Origin: Deltaproteobacteria bacterium | GTDB lineage: Bacteria; Desulfobacterota; Desulfobacteria; Desulfobacterales; SURF-7 | Assembly (NCBI GenBank): GCA_019307665.1 | Contig: JAFDJC010000102.1 | Span: 1 to 12,654 of the forward strand | Direction of reading: 5' to 3' | Length of the DNA stretch: 12,654 nucleotides | Shown: one piece after another, positions 6,270-12,231 of the stretch | Layout of the letters: each line of letters opens with the position of its first letter | How positions within the stretch are numbered: the stretch's first letter is position 1 | Notes under the pieces: model-generated | Told to the model about the DNA's origin: nothing | What the model saw: the letters and a program-made list of their open reading frames with translations, nothing else | The model's database searches: none | Program-made: the position numbers and the translations under genes

Positions 6270-7190
6270 ATGTTAAATTATTTACAAATATTCACATGGA
6301 TAAAGAAAAAAGAAAATGTGATATTTCTTTTTCTTATAACGGCCCTTGGTTTCTTCCTGCGTATCTATCGACTCGATTACCCTTGCTTGTGGTATGATGA
6401 ACTTTGTACTTTTTTCAGGCTTAATGGTGATATGGCTCATACATTGGGAACCCTGAAAATATCACCGTTTCCCCCTTTATACTATATCCTGATGAATATA
6501 TGGTGTAAAATTTTCGGATTCAGTGAATTTAGCTTACGCTTTCCTTCCATGTTGTTTTCAACACTATCTGTAATATCAATTTATTTTCTTGCAAAACACC
6601 TGTTCAGTGAAAGAGTGGGAATGATATCTGCTCTGCTTTTGAGTGTATCAACGTATTCAATAAATTATGCACACGATGCCAAAATGTATGCAATAACCTG
6701 GTTTTTATGCATAATCTCCTTTATATATTTTTTCAAATTTGTGAATAATCCAAATCGGAAAACGCTTGTTCTGTATGGAATCTTTAGCTGTACTACAATT
6801 TATACAATGTATCTGGGGTTCCTTTTCCTGATAGTGCAGAACATCCTTTTTTTTAGTTTGTACAGGGGAAAACTAAAACCATGGATTACTACCAATATTC
6901 TAATACTCCTATCCTATATTCCCTGGTGTTATTATGCCATATATAATATGGCTAATGCTTCAGGAATCGATTGGATAAAGAGTACTAACTATTCAAAATT
7001 TTTTCAGCGCTTCTTTCAGTATATTTCCGGAATAGGGATAGGCGATTCAGTTCCTGGCGAATCCTGGCTGCTAATTTTCCTGGTTGTGATGGCATTTATT
7101 TTTTCTATTTATATGGTAATCAAAAAAAACAAGACATCTGCATCAAAAACTATCTTGCCATTTTTGCCTGGCCTCTATTTTCCATTTTGA
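6270..7190 (+). CDS. GT39/ArnT-like glycosyltransferase, catalytic N-terminal part (frameshifted)
   Basis: First 306 codons of a dolichyl-phosphate-mannose/ArnT-type GT-C glycosyltransferase, which moves a sugar from a polyprenyl-phosphate donor on the outer face of the inner membrane. RIYRLDYPCLWYDE (residues 31-44) is the family's first extracytoplasmic loop with the catalytic Asp-Glu pair D43-E44, between hydrophobic helices; eight or so membrane segments follow. The true frame ends near residue 286: after the A8 run at 7122-7129 the reading drifts into a 20-residue tail that stops at 7190, while the other frame (-1) continues sensibly with YLAIFAWPLFSILIFIII. One missing base (A9 to A8) explains it. 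The run contains A AAA AAC, a known -1 slippery heptamer, so recoding or polymerase slippage cannot be excluded. Start ATG 6270; AT-rich like the upstream gene. Confidence 0.82.
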   Translation: MLNYLQIFTWIKKKENVIFLFLITALGFFLRIYRLDYPCLWYDELCTFFRLNGDMAHTLGTLKISPFPPLYYILMNIWCKIFGFSEFSLRFPSMLFSTLSVISIYFLAKHLFSERVGMISALLLSVSTYSINYAHDAKMYAITWFLCIISFIYFFKFVNNPNRKTLVLYGIFSCTTIYTMYLGFLFLIVQNILFFSLYRGKLKPWITTNILILLSYIPWCYYAIYNMANASGIDWIKSTNYSKFFQRFFQYISGIGIGDSVPGESWLLIFLVVMAFIFSIYMVIKKNKTSASKTILPFLPGLYFPF

Positions 7191-7723
7191 TATTTATAAT
7201 TATTGACACATATTTTACAAATATATTTACGATTAGATATCTCGGGTTTATCCATATCCCACTAGTTATTATTTTTTCTGTTGGGATCGCATCTTTTTAT
7301 CATTTACACCTCCGTTGGGTAGGAAATCTTATGCTAATTTTTTTGGTGGTTTCTGCTTTATATTTTCATGTTCTACCGTTTCATAAAAACGGACTTAAGA
7401 TAAATAGAGAGTACTGGGAAGAACTGGTGCAGGAACTTTGTGAGAAAACTGATAAGAACAGTCTAGTTCTAACTCAAAAAGGCCTAGGAGCATTGAAATA
7501 TTATGGAAATTGCTTTGAAGGTGATGTCGCCGTTGGACGACTTGAACAAATTGATAAATCATTTATTGAAAAGAAAATTAAAAACAAGAATTATCATTCA
7601 ATATTTATTTTATGCAGGAATATGAATCTTAAAAGATCTGAGTGGATACTTAATCACCAAGTAAATGAAATAAGAAAAGGCAAAAATGGACTAATCCAAG
7701 TTACTCTTGATCCTGAACTGTGA
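7121..7723 (+). CDS. GT39/ArnT-like glycosyltransferase, C-terminal part in the -1 frame
   Basis: Continuation of the glycosyltransferase beginning at 6270, displaced by one base. The formal start at TTG 7187 has no ribosome binding site and the frame is open and plausible back to the A8 run at 7122-7129, so this is not an independent gene. It supplies the last membrane helices (IFTIRYLGFIHIPLVIIF and LMLIFLVVSALYF), including the conserved RYL motif typical of the last part of these enzymes, and then a soluble extracytoplasmic domain of about 110 residues (NREYWEELVQEL... to DPEL). Joined to the upstream part the protein would be near 484 aa, a normal length for the family. The stop at 7721-7723 is followed by palindrome copy B. 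Confidence 0.78.
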   Translation, partial: QKKQDICIKNYLAIFAWPLFSILIFIIIDTYFTNIFTIRYLGFIHIPLVIIFSVGIASFYHLHLRWVGNLMLIFLVVSALYFHVLPFHKNGLKINREYWEELVQELCEKTDKNSLVLTQKGLGALKYYGNCFEGDVAVGRLEQIDKSFIEKKIKNKNYHSIFILCRNMNLKRSEWILNHQVNEIRKGKNGLIQVTLDPEL

Positions 7724-7745
7724 GACTTTTCCCAACATTTCCAAG

Positions 7746-7777
7746 AATAGGGGTCAAGTCTACATTTGATCCCTATT
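7746..7777. repeat. REP-like palindrome, copy B
   Basis: AATAGGGGTCAA (7746-7757) and TTGATCCCTATT (7766-7777) are 12-nt inverted arms with one mismatch and an 8-nt loop (gtctacat). This is the most complete copy of the family in the window. It lies between the ends of two convergent genes (glycosyltransferase and kinase), where it could act as a bidirectional terminator. An inverted, shortened copy is at 9371-9390 on the other side of the kinase. Confidence 0.65.
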
Positions 7778-7790
7778 TCTTTCCAGGACC

Positions 7791-7801
7791 ACACCAGGAC
7801 T
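7791..7801 (+). repeat. Short direct repeat core, copy 3
   Basis: ACACCAGGACT is identical to the core of the copy at 6206-6216 and differs by one base from 5161-5171. It lies after the glycosyltransferase gene. Confidence 0.3.
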
Positions 7802-7821
7802 GGAAGCATTTGACCTGAAAA

Positions 7822-9048
7822 TCAACCCCGACGATCTTTCATTATCTGACGTCCTCTTTCCGTATAAAGCTCCTTCTGTAATTTACGTTTGAAAACAAAT
7901 TCATCATTGTCATCCGTCATGAAGGCCAACTGTTCCAAGTCTTCATCATCATACACCTGAAAGTCAAGGTCAAAAAGCTTCAAGTATGCGGCCAGGCTAT
8001 TATTTGTGGGGCCGAATCCCTCGGCATAGATAAATTTTTTCTCGATCTCACGACCCACTTTATCAATTTTCTGGTACCGCATCGAAGAATCGACCGCCAG
8101 CATTTTCATGACAATTTGTGAATACTCTTCCGGCACATCCACACAGATCTCGTGGGGCGGGACAATTTCCTTATCGAGCATTTTCCCGTAATATTCTGTC
8201 TGCTGCTGAAAATTCATTCCCGAAGGCGGGAAAAAAGGACTGATGCCTGTCAACAGCCGGTATGCAACCAGGCCAAGGGAAAAAATATCACTCCGATTAT
8301 CCACGTAACCGTCAAGGACCTGTTCAGGTGCCATGTACTGGATTTTTCCCGCAAGCTCGAAGGTTTCCTGGTCGGCTGCAACGGAAAGACCGAAATCCAT
8401 CAGTTTTGTCACACCTTGGTCATTGACCAGTATGTTTTCCGGGGAGATGTCCCTGTGAACGATATATTGATGGGCGTATTCGAGGGCCCTGCAAATACGG
8501 CTGATAATAAACGCGTTAAATTTTACAGGCAGAAGCAAACCCGCTTTGATATGCTTGCTGTGAATTTTTCTTAAGTCCCATCCGTCAATGTACTCCATCA
8601 CAATAAGGAACAGGCGCTTACCAGCGTTGTCTTTTCCCCTTCCAAGCAGTTTCCGGTTGTCCGAATCTTCTTCCGCACAGGTCAGGCCCATTCGAATATT
8701 AGTCGTATGCTCGCTGCCTCTAGTTTTTTCAAAGCTCTCTTTATGAATAAAAACGCTGAGATTATCCTTAAATTCAGTAGGCAGACTGTCAAAAGGTATA
8801 GATTCCAACCCGAATGTTCGAACAATATTCTCATGTCGGAGGGTTGCTGCAATATTTGCTTCGCGTTTAAGACTGTCCAGTTGCTGATCCCGCGTGGTAA
8901 GTATTGTTTTTAAAACAACAAGATCGCTGACATCCTCAGAATGCTTTTCAGCCAGATACACAATGCCCATACCACCCCGGCCGATTTCCTTAACAAATGA
9001 GAATATTGCCGCAGACTGAAAAGAGATGCCGGTTAATGATGATGACAC
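7822..9048 (-). CDS. Hanks-type serine/threonine protein kinase
   Basis: 408 aa soluble eukaryotic-like kinase. Catalytic elements are all present: glycine loop GRGGMG (residues 23-28), beta-3 lysine K47 (VVLKTI), helix-C glutamate E63 (KREANI), catalytic loop HRDISPEN (198-205; D200, N205), DFG (218-220) and APE-like MAPEQ (239-243). HRD, with Arg before the catalytic Asp, predicts activation-loop control. A polar insertion of about 60 residues (about 84-144) sits between beta-4 and beta-5, unusual for bacterial kinases. After the kinase fold (end about 340) comes a short acidic then basic tail. No membrane segment or PASTA repeat. I chose the GTG at 9048 because AAGGAG lies 8 nt upstream; the longer reading to 9258 would begin inside the -35 box. 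Substrates are unknown; no phosphatase gene is adjacent. Confidence 0.93.
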   Translation of the reverse strand: MSSSLTGISFQSAAIFSFVKEIGRGGMGIVYLAEKHSEDVSDLVVLKTILTTRDQQLDSLKREANIAATLRHENIVRTFGLESIPFDSLPTEFKDNLSVFIHKESFEKTRGSEHTTNIRMGLTCAEEDSDNRKLLGRGKDNAGKRLFLIVMEYIDGWDLRKIHSKHIKAGLLLPVKFNAFIISRICRALEYAHQYIVHRDISPENILVNDQGVTKLMDFGLSVAADQETFELAGKIQYMAPEQVLDGYVDNRSDIFSLGLVAYRLLTGISPFFPPSGMNFQQQTEYYGKMLDKEIVPPHEICVDVPEEYSQIVMKMLAVDSSMRYQKIDKVGREIEKKFIYAEGFGPTNNSLAAYLKLFDLDFQVYDDEDLEQLAFMTDDNDEFVFKRKLQKELYTERGRQIMKDRRG

Positions 9049-9132
9049 GGTGTGGACTCCTTGACGCCCTATTTTATAATGAACTCTTCTCGAAAATATG
9101 GATTGGATTCTAGGGCAAAGCGCCTGACGATG

Positions 9133-9175
9133 AAAATGCGGAGTCCGCCAAAGTACGGCGGTGGATGAGCATTTT
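9133..9175. repeat. Long imperfect hairpin in the kinase 5' leader
   Basis: AAAATGC (9133-9139) pairs with GCATTTT (9169-9175), and inside it CCGCC (9145-9149) pairs with GGCGG (9157-9161). It falls in the roughly 175-nt untranslated leader of the kinase mRNA. It may be a dispersed palindromic element or a regulatory fold; the sequence alone does not decide. Confidence 0.5.
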
Positions 9176-9229
9176 GAATCGACAGGCAACACAGCGATAA
9201 ATGATAGGAACTCGCTTTTCAAGTGTCTT

Positions 9230-9258
9230 TTTATATACAAGATACAATTGTGTGTCAA
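9230..9258 (-). promoter_or_regulatory. Strong sigma-70-type promoter of the kinase gene
   Basis: On the minus strand TTGACA (9258-9253), a 17-nt spacer and TATAAA (9235-9230) form a near-consensus promoter directed at the kinase. Transcription would begin near 9223, leaving a leader of about 175 nt. Its position supports the GTG start at 9048. Confidence 0.75.
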
Positions 9259-9370
9259 GGAATTGAAATATCTGAAATATGGAATGCAAATATTGCAGCT
9301 TACTGTTTAATGTGGAATCATTTAGAAAGTTCAGACAACAGAGAGAGGAAATAAAGAACAATATCACTAA

Positions 9371-9390
9371 AGGTCAAATGTAGACCCCTT
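9371..9390. repeat. REP-like palindrome, copy C (inverted, shortened)
   Basis: AGGTCAAATGTAGACCCCTT is the reverse complement of copy B (7746-7777) with about five bases missing in the loop region. Copies B and C thus face each other across the kinase gene and its promoter. Between 9391 and 9545 I see no gene, only AT-rich DNA with a small AGGG-AGAG-CCCT inverted repeat near 9508. Confidence 0.5.
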
Positions 9391-9545
9391 TGTTGGCGGG
9401 ATTCAGAGTCGAGATTTCGGCTATATTAGTTTTTAAGTTCGCGTCAAATTCATATAGGGAATCGTCCTGCTCGGGGTTAAATGCTTGATATATGGTGCTA
9501 TGATATAAGGGAGAGCCCTAACGTTCACGCCTATCTAAATATTTC

Positions 9546-9574
9546 TTGACTATAACCATATAAGGTAATATTAT
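9546..9574 (+). promoter_or_regulatory. Promoter of the toxin-antitoxin remnant
   Basis: TTGACT (9546-9551), a 17-nt spacer and TATTAT (9569-9574) lie just upstream of the toxin ATG at 9581. A repeated ATATAAGGT occurs in the spacer (9558-9566) and over the start of the coding region (9587-9595), possibly part of the antitoxin operator. The transcript would be nearly leaderless. Confidence 0.6.
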
Positions 9575-9580
9575 AACTCA

Positions 9581-9847
9581 ATGCAATATAAGGTCAAAAT
9601 CAAAAAGAAAGCTAACCGTGGGCTAAAAAAAATGCCCATAAATATTCTGAAGTTGCTATTTTTATTGATTGAAGACCTTAAAGCAGACGGCCCGATCTAG
9701 AAAAGCTGGAACAATTTTTCCCCCTTAGGAGATGACAAATACCACTGCCATTTAAATTATCGCTATGTGGCATGTTGGAACTATCGGCGAGAGGAAATAG
9801 AAATAGAGGTGTATTATGTTGGCTCTCGTGAAAAAGCCCCGTATTGA
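9581..9847 (+). pseudogene. RelE-like mRNA-interferase toxin, inactivated by an amber codon
   Basis: An 88-codon frame starting at ATG 9581 and ending at TGA 9845-9847, broken by TAG at 9698-9700 (codon 40). Both halves read as one toxin of the RelE/HigB-like type: MQYKVKIKKKANRGLKKMP, then after the stop KYHCHLNYRYVACW and EIEVYYVGSREKAPY, the typical C-terminal block of this toxin group (mRNA-cleaving ribosome-associated nucleases). The context GPI-TAG-KSW suggests a former CAG glutamine codon, i.e. one C-to-T change. Its 3' end overlaps the antitoxin start by 32 nt, the usual toxin-first order for this subfamily. Because of the stop, no active toxin should be made unless the amber is suppressed. 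Confidence 0.8.
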
Positions 9848-10116
9848 GATATCACTTCAGGGTGAGCATGTTGATGAACTCATCGAATGGATTAGTAAAA
9901 AATTCGAAGTTAGCATTCTCACATCCGACAACTCTGAGAGTATTGCTGTTGAAGAGACTGATTTTTGGAAAGAAATGCAAAGCACAGCTCGCCGAGAAGC
10001 TTGGTATCCGCCAGAATATGATTAGTGATTATGAAAGAGGTAAGCGCAGGCTTTCGCCATCAATGGCAAAACGCATAGCCAAAACTCTTCACATCAAAGT
10101 TAACAGAATTTCCTAA
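9816..10116 (+). pseudogene. XRE-type antitoxin with internal deletion and frameshift
   Basis: Two frames together form the antitoxin partner. From ATG 9816 the first 55 codons give the N-terminal toxin-binding part (KKPRIEISLQGEHVDELIEW ... EETDFWKEMQ). At about 9979 the frame shifts by one and continues as AQLAEKLGIRQNMISDYERG, then RRLSPSMAKRIAKTLHI, the helix-turn-helix DNA-binding half, to TAA at 10114-10116. Related antitoxins have about 20 residues between these parts (of the type TPGD-LRIYRENKGWTQ), so about 60 bp were probably lost along with the frame. The frame running from 9844 is not a separate gene: its first 45 residues are out-of-frame antitoxin sequence. Both members of the pair are therefore disabled. 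Confidence 0.8.
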
Positions 10117-10126
10117 GCGCGGAAAG

Positions 10127-10143
10127 AATAGGGGTCACCCATT
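10127..10143. repeat. REP-like palindrome, copy D
   Basis: AATAGGGGTCACCCATT carries the same AATAGGGGTCA arm as copies A and B and folds as AAT(A)GGG/CCCATT. It lies 10 nt after the antitoxin remnant. Confidence 0.5.
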
Positions 10144-10160
10144 AAAGGGCGAGGCAAGAG

Positions 10161-10200
10161 AAAAAACACCTCTCCCATAAAAAAAACACCTCTTTTTAAG
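10161..10200 (+). repeat. Tandem 20-nt duplication
   Basis: Two adjacent 20-nt units (10161-10180 and 10181-10200) share their first 13 bases, AAAAAACACCTCT, and then diverge. The second unit runs into the recombinase remnant, so this is probably a junction formed during rearrangement. Confidence 0.5.
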
Positions 10201-10351
10201 GAAGACATGGGGATACCATCAACGAGTGACCTTTGGCGTGGATTTGCCCCGACTCATGGTATGCTTTAACCACAGTACCCAGCGCCAGACGCTTGATTAT
10301 CTGTGCATCCAGCCTGAAGAGATCAAAGACGTTTATGAAAATGAGCTATAA
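10187..10351 (+). pseudogene. Tyrosine recombinase (phage integrase) C-terminal remnant
   Basis: The frame reads LRKTWGYHQRVTFGVDLPRL, then MVCFNHSTQRQTLDYLCIQP and EEIKDVYENEL, ending with TAA at 10349-10351. This matches the C-terminal catalytic end of tyrosine recombinases: (HS)LRKTWGYH supplies box II Arg, NHS the second His, and TLDYL the nucleophilic Tyr. The rest of the enzyme (about 150 or more residues, with the first catalytic Arg) is absent upstream, where repeats begin. It is a dead fragment of an integrative element. The remainder of the gap to 10427 contains no gene that I can recognise. Confidence 0.65.
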
Positions 10352-10427
10352 GGACAGTTTGAAATGTGATATGTAAGTGCCCACGAAGGAATCTATTCCA
10401 GCGAGCGTTTAAATGATTGGAGCTTAA

Positions 10428-11591
10428 ATGAAGACAACTCACAAGGTTATATTTGACAACGCCGTCAATATGGAGGCGGTTAAATCTGAAAGCGTTAACT
10501 TAATGGTGACGTCGCCACCTTACCCCATGATTAAGATGTGGGATGAAATATTCGCCCAGCAAAGCTCGCTTGTTAAAAAGGCTCTGGAAAAGGGGGATGG
10601 GGACTATGCCTTCGAATTGATGCACCAGGTGCTAGACCCGGTATGGAAAGAGGTTTACAGGGTATTAAAATACAGTGGTTTTGCTTGTATTAATATTGGT
10701 GATGCAACCAGAACCATTAACGGTAATTTTGTACTTTATCCAAACCACATGAGAATTTTGAAGGCCGCTTTGGAACTTGGTTTCTCTGCGCTTCCTTGTA
10801 TACTGTGGCGCAAACAGACCAATGCACCTAATAAGTTTATGGGATCAGGCATGCTCCCAGCGGGTGCTTATGTAACTTTGGAACATGAGTATATTTTAAT
10901 TTTGAGAAAAGGCCCCAAAAGGGAATTCAAAAAAGAGAAAGATAAAAAAATAAGGCGTGAAAGCGCAATTTTTTGGGAGGAACGCAATAGCTGGTTTTCG
11001 GATGTATGGTTTGATGTCAAGGGTACCCCACAGGCTTTAAACAATAAGGATGCCCGATTAAGGAGTGCCGCCTATCCCTTTGAGGTTGTGTACAGACTCA
11101 TTAACATGTATTCCGCCAAAAGTGATTTAGTCCTTGATCCGTTTTTAGGAACGGGAACAACAACCGCCGCCGCAATGGCTTCTGGAAGAAACAGCATCGG
11201 TTACGAAATAGACCCATTTTTGAAAAATATCGTTGATCGTATCAAGGATACTATTATTGACTCCTCCAAACAAATTATTCGCAGAAGACTTGCAAGGCAT
11301 ATGGAGTTTGTTGTTAATTGGTTAAAAACCAAAGGTGGTTTAAAATATGACAATGCTCACTATGGTTTCCCTGTAATGTCAGCACAAGAAAAAGAATTGA
11401 TACTTAACGACCCTATTAATATCACACATTCGGATACCGGATTTTATGAGGTCATATATTCAGGCGAACCCCAACCAGAATTTTGTAAAGACTGGTCTAA
11501 AGAGCTTCAGGAACGTAACCTTGACACAATTACCCAAAACCTACACCAATCTATTTCACTAAAAAATTCAGCTCAGATAAAACTTTTTTAA
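10428..11591 (+). CDS. Type II beta-class DNA methyltransferase (N4-cytosine or N6-adenine)
   Basis: 387 aa amino-methyltransferase. Motif IV TSPPYP is at residues 28-33 and motif I DPFLGTGTT at 237-245, with E260 after it (GYEID). This order (catalytic loop first, SAM-binding motif last) is the beta class, and TSPPY is most often seen in N4-cytosine enzymes. The segment between (about 90-200, including TNAPNKFMGSGMLPAGAY) would hold target recognition; AYPFEVVYRLINMYS (215-229) is motif X. GGAG at 10419-10422 lies 5 nt before the ATG. Its stop overlaps, tail to tail, the stop of a decayed gene on the other strand that is probably its restriction partner, so it is likely an orphan methyltransferase. 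The target sequence cannot be read from the protein. Confidence 0.92.
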   Translation: MKTTHKVIFDNAVNMEAVKSESVNLMVTSPPYPMIKMWDEIFAQQSSLVKKALEKGDGDYAFELMHQVLDPVWKEVYRVLKYSGFACINIGDATRTINGNFVLYPNHMRILKAALELGFSALPCILWRKQTNAPNKFMGSGMLPAGAYVTLEHEYILILRKGPKREFKKEKDKKIRRESAIFWEERNSWFSDVWFDVKGTPQALNNKDARLRSAAYPFEVVYRLINMYSAKSDLVLDPFLGTGTTTAAAMASGRNSIGYEIDPFLKNIVDRIKDTIIDSSKQIIRRRLARHMEFVVNWLKTKGGLKYDNAHYGFPVMSAQEKELILNDPINITHSDTGFYEVIYSGEPQPEFCKDWSKELQERNLDTITQNLHQSISLKNSAQIKLF

Positions 11592-11890
11592 AAATCAAAC
11601 TCAATGTTAATACCGTCTTTTTTCTTATCATAATAGATTATATCGGCTTCTATTTGTGTATCGGTAGCAATCTAAACTGACAATGGAATAAACTTTAAAA
11701 AGTCAAACTTTCCCGACATACAAATCATTTTTTTTATGATATGTATCCCTTTTGGATTTCAATAGCCGTGGATAAGCCATTCAACTTTAAAAAAATACGA
11801 AAATATTGCCAATTTTGTTATTTTTTGTCATAAAGGGTCCAGTAAATATTCAAATAAATAATAGGAAACATTATTAAAAATTCCTATATT
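11588..11890 (-). pseudogene. Decayed convergent gene, probably the cognate restriction endonuclease
   Basis: On the minus strand one frame stays coherent for about 100 codons but contains three stops: TGA (11830-11828), TGA (11761-11759) and TAG (11674-11672); it ends with TAA (11590-11588). Pieces read naturally as protein: ITKLAIFSYFFKVEWLIHGY, then NPKGIHIIKKMICMSGKFDF, LKFIPLSV and IATDTQIEADIIYYDKKKDG, with INIEFDF at the end. The first base of its stop overlaps the methyltransferase stop, a common convergent arrangement of type II restriction-modification pairs. The 5' part of the gene is gone, cut at the hairpin repeat near 11901. I do not recognise the family, so the restriction function is inferred from position only. 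Confidence 0.6.
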
Positions 11891-11914
11891 GAACAATCAA
11901 TGCGAGCGCATTCT

Positions 11915-11930
11915 CCGTAGCTTGCTACGG
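11915..11930. repeat. Hairpin repeat with TAGCTTGCTA core, copy 1
   Basis: CCGTAG-CTTG-CTACGG is a perfect stem. Flanking GCGAGCGC (11902-11909) and TTAGCGAGCG (11933-11942) extend the element. It lies at the truncated 5' edge of the decayed convergent gene. Confidence 0.6.
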
Positions 11931-11978
11931 GGTTAGCGAGCGAAATAAAAATAGTCTAAAATCCTTACTTGGAAGATT

Positions 11979-12008
11979 CCCCGTAGCTTGCTGCGGGGAG
12001 GCTTCAAT
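11979..12008. repeat. Hairpin repeat with TAGCTTGCT core, copy 2
   Basis: CCCCGTAG-CTTG-CTGCGGGG (11979-11998, one G-U pair) shares the CCGTAGCTTGCT core with copy 1. Its right flank (11987-12008) is repeated exactly, in inverted orientation, at 5137-5158. The element belongs to a dispersed palindromic family and abuts the hsdR fragment. Confidence 0.6.
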
Positions 12009-12015
12009 ACCCGCC

Positions 12016-12231
12016 ATGAATAAAAGGCAGATGTCCGAGCAAGACATTCGGTCAAAGTTCATCACACCGGCAATTGTGGGAAGCGGCTGGGATATGCTGA
12101 CCCAGATTCGTGAGGAAGTGACGTTCACACAGGGCAGGATCATTGTCCGGGGTAAGCTGGTCAGCCGTGGCAGGCGACATTCACCTATAAAATTGCGAGA
12201 ATTGAAATATGAATGTGCCAGACAGAATTAA
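12016..12231 (+). pseudogene. hsdR N-terminal fragment (type I restriction R subunit)
   Basis: The first about 53 residues, MNKRQMSEQDIRSKFITPAI followed by GWDMLTQIREEVTF and RGKLVSRG, match the start of type I restriction endonuclease R subunits (HsdR), the translocase/nuclease of the complex. HsdR proteins are normally about 800-1100 aa and continue after GKLVSRG into the nuclease domain. Here the similarity ends near 12174, the reading becomes low-quality (RRHSPIKLREL...) and stops at 12231. The tail overlaps the start of the next gene by 23 nt. No ribosome binding site at good spacing is visible. This is the stump left by a deletion or replacement that joined hsdR to the neighbouring restriction gene. 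Confidence 0.75.

Noticed and set aside
7187..7723. Independent second membrane protein gene
   Set aside because: No ribosome binding site at the TTG, and the frame is plausible upstream to the A8 run and completes the glycosyltransferase.
8152..8574. 140-codon open frame on the plus strand
   Set aside because: Antisense shadow of the kinase catalytic domain.
9049..9258. N-terminal extension of the kinase up to a TTG at 9258
   Set aside because: It would begin inside the -35 box of a strong promoter, its sequence is not kinase-like, and the GTG at 9048 has an AAGGAG at ideal spacing.
9844..10116. Independent 90-aa DNA-binding protein
   Set aside because: Its N-terminal half is out-of-frame antitoxin sequence; only the helix-turn-helix half is real, belonging to the antitoxin from 9816.
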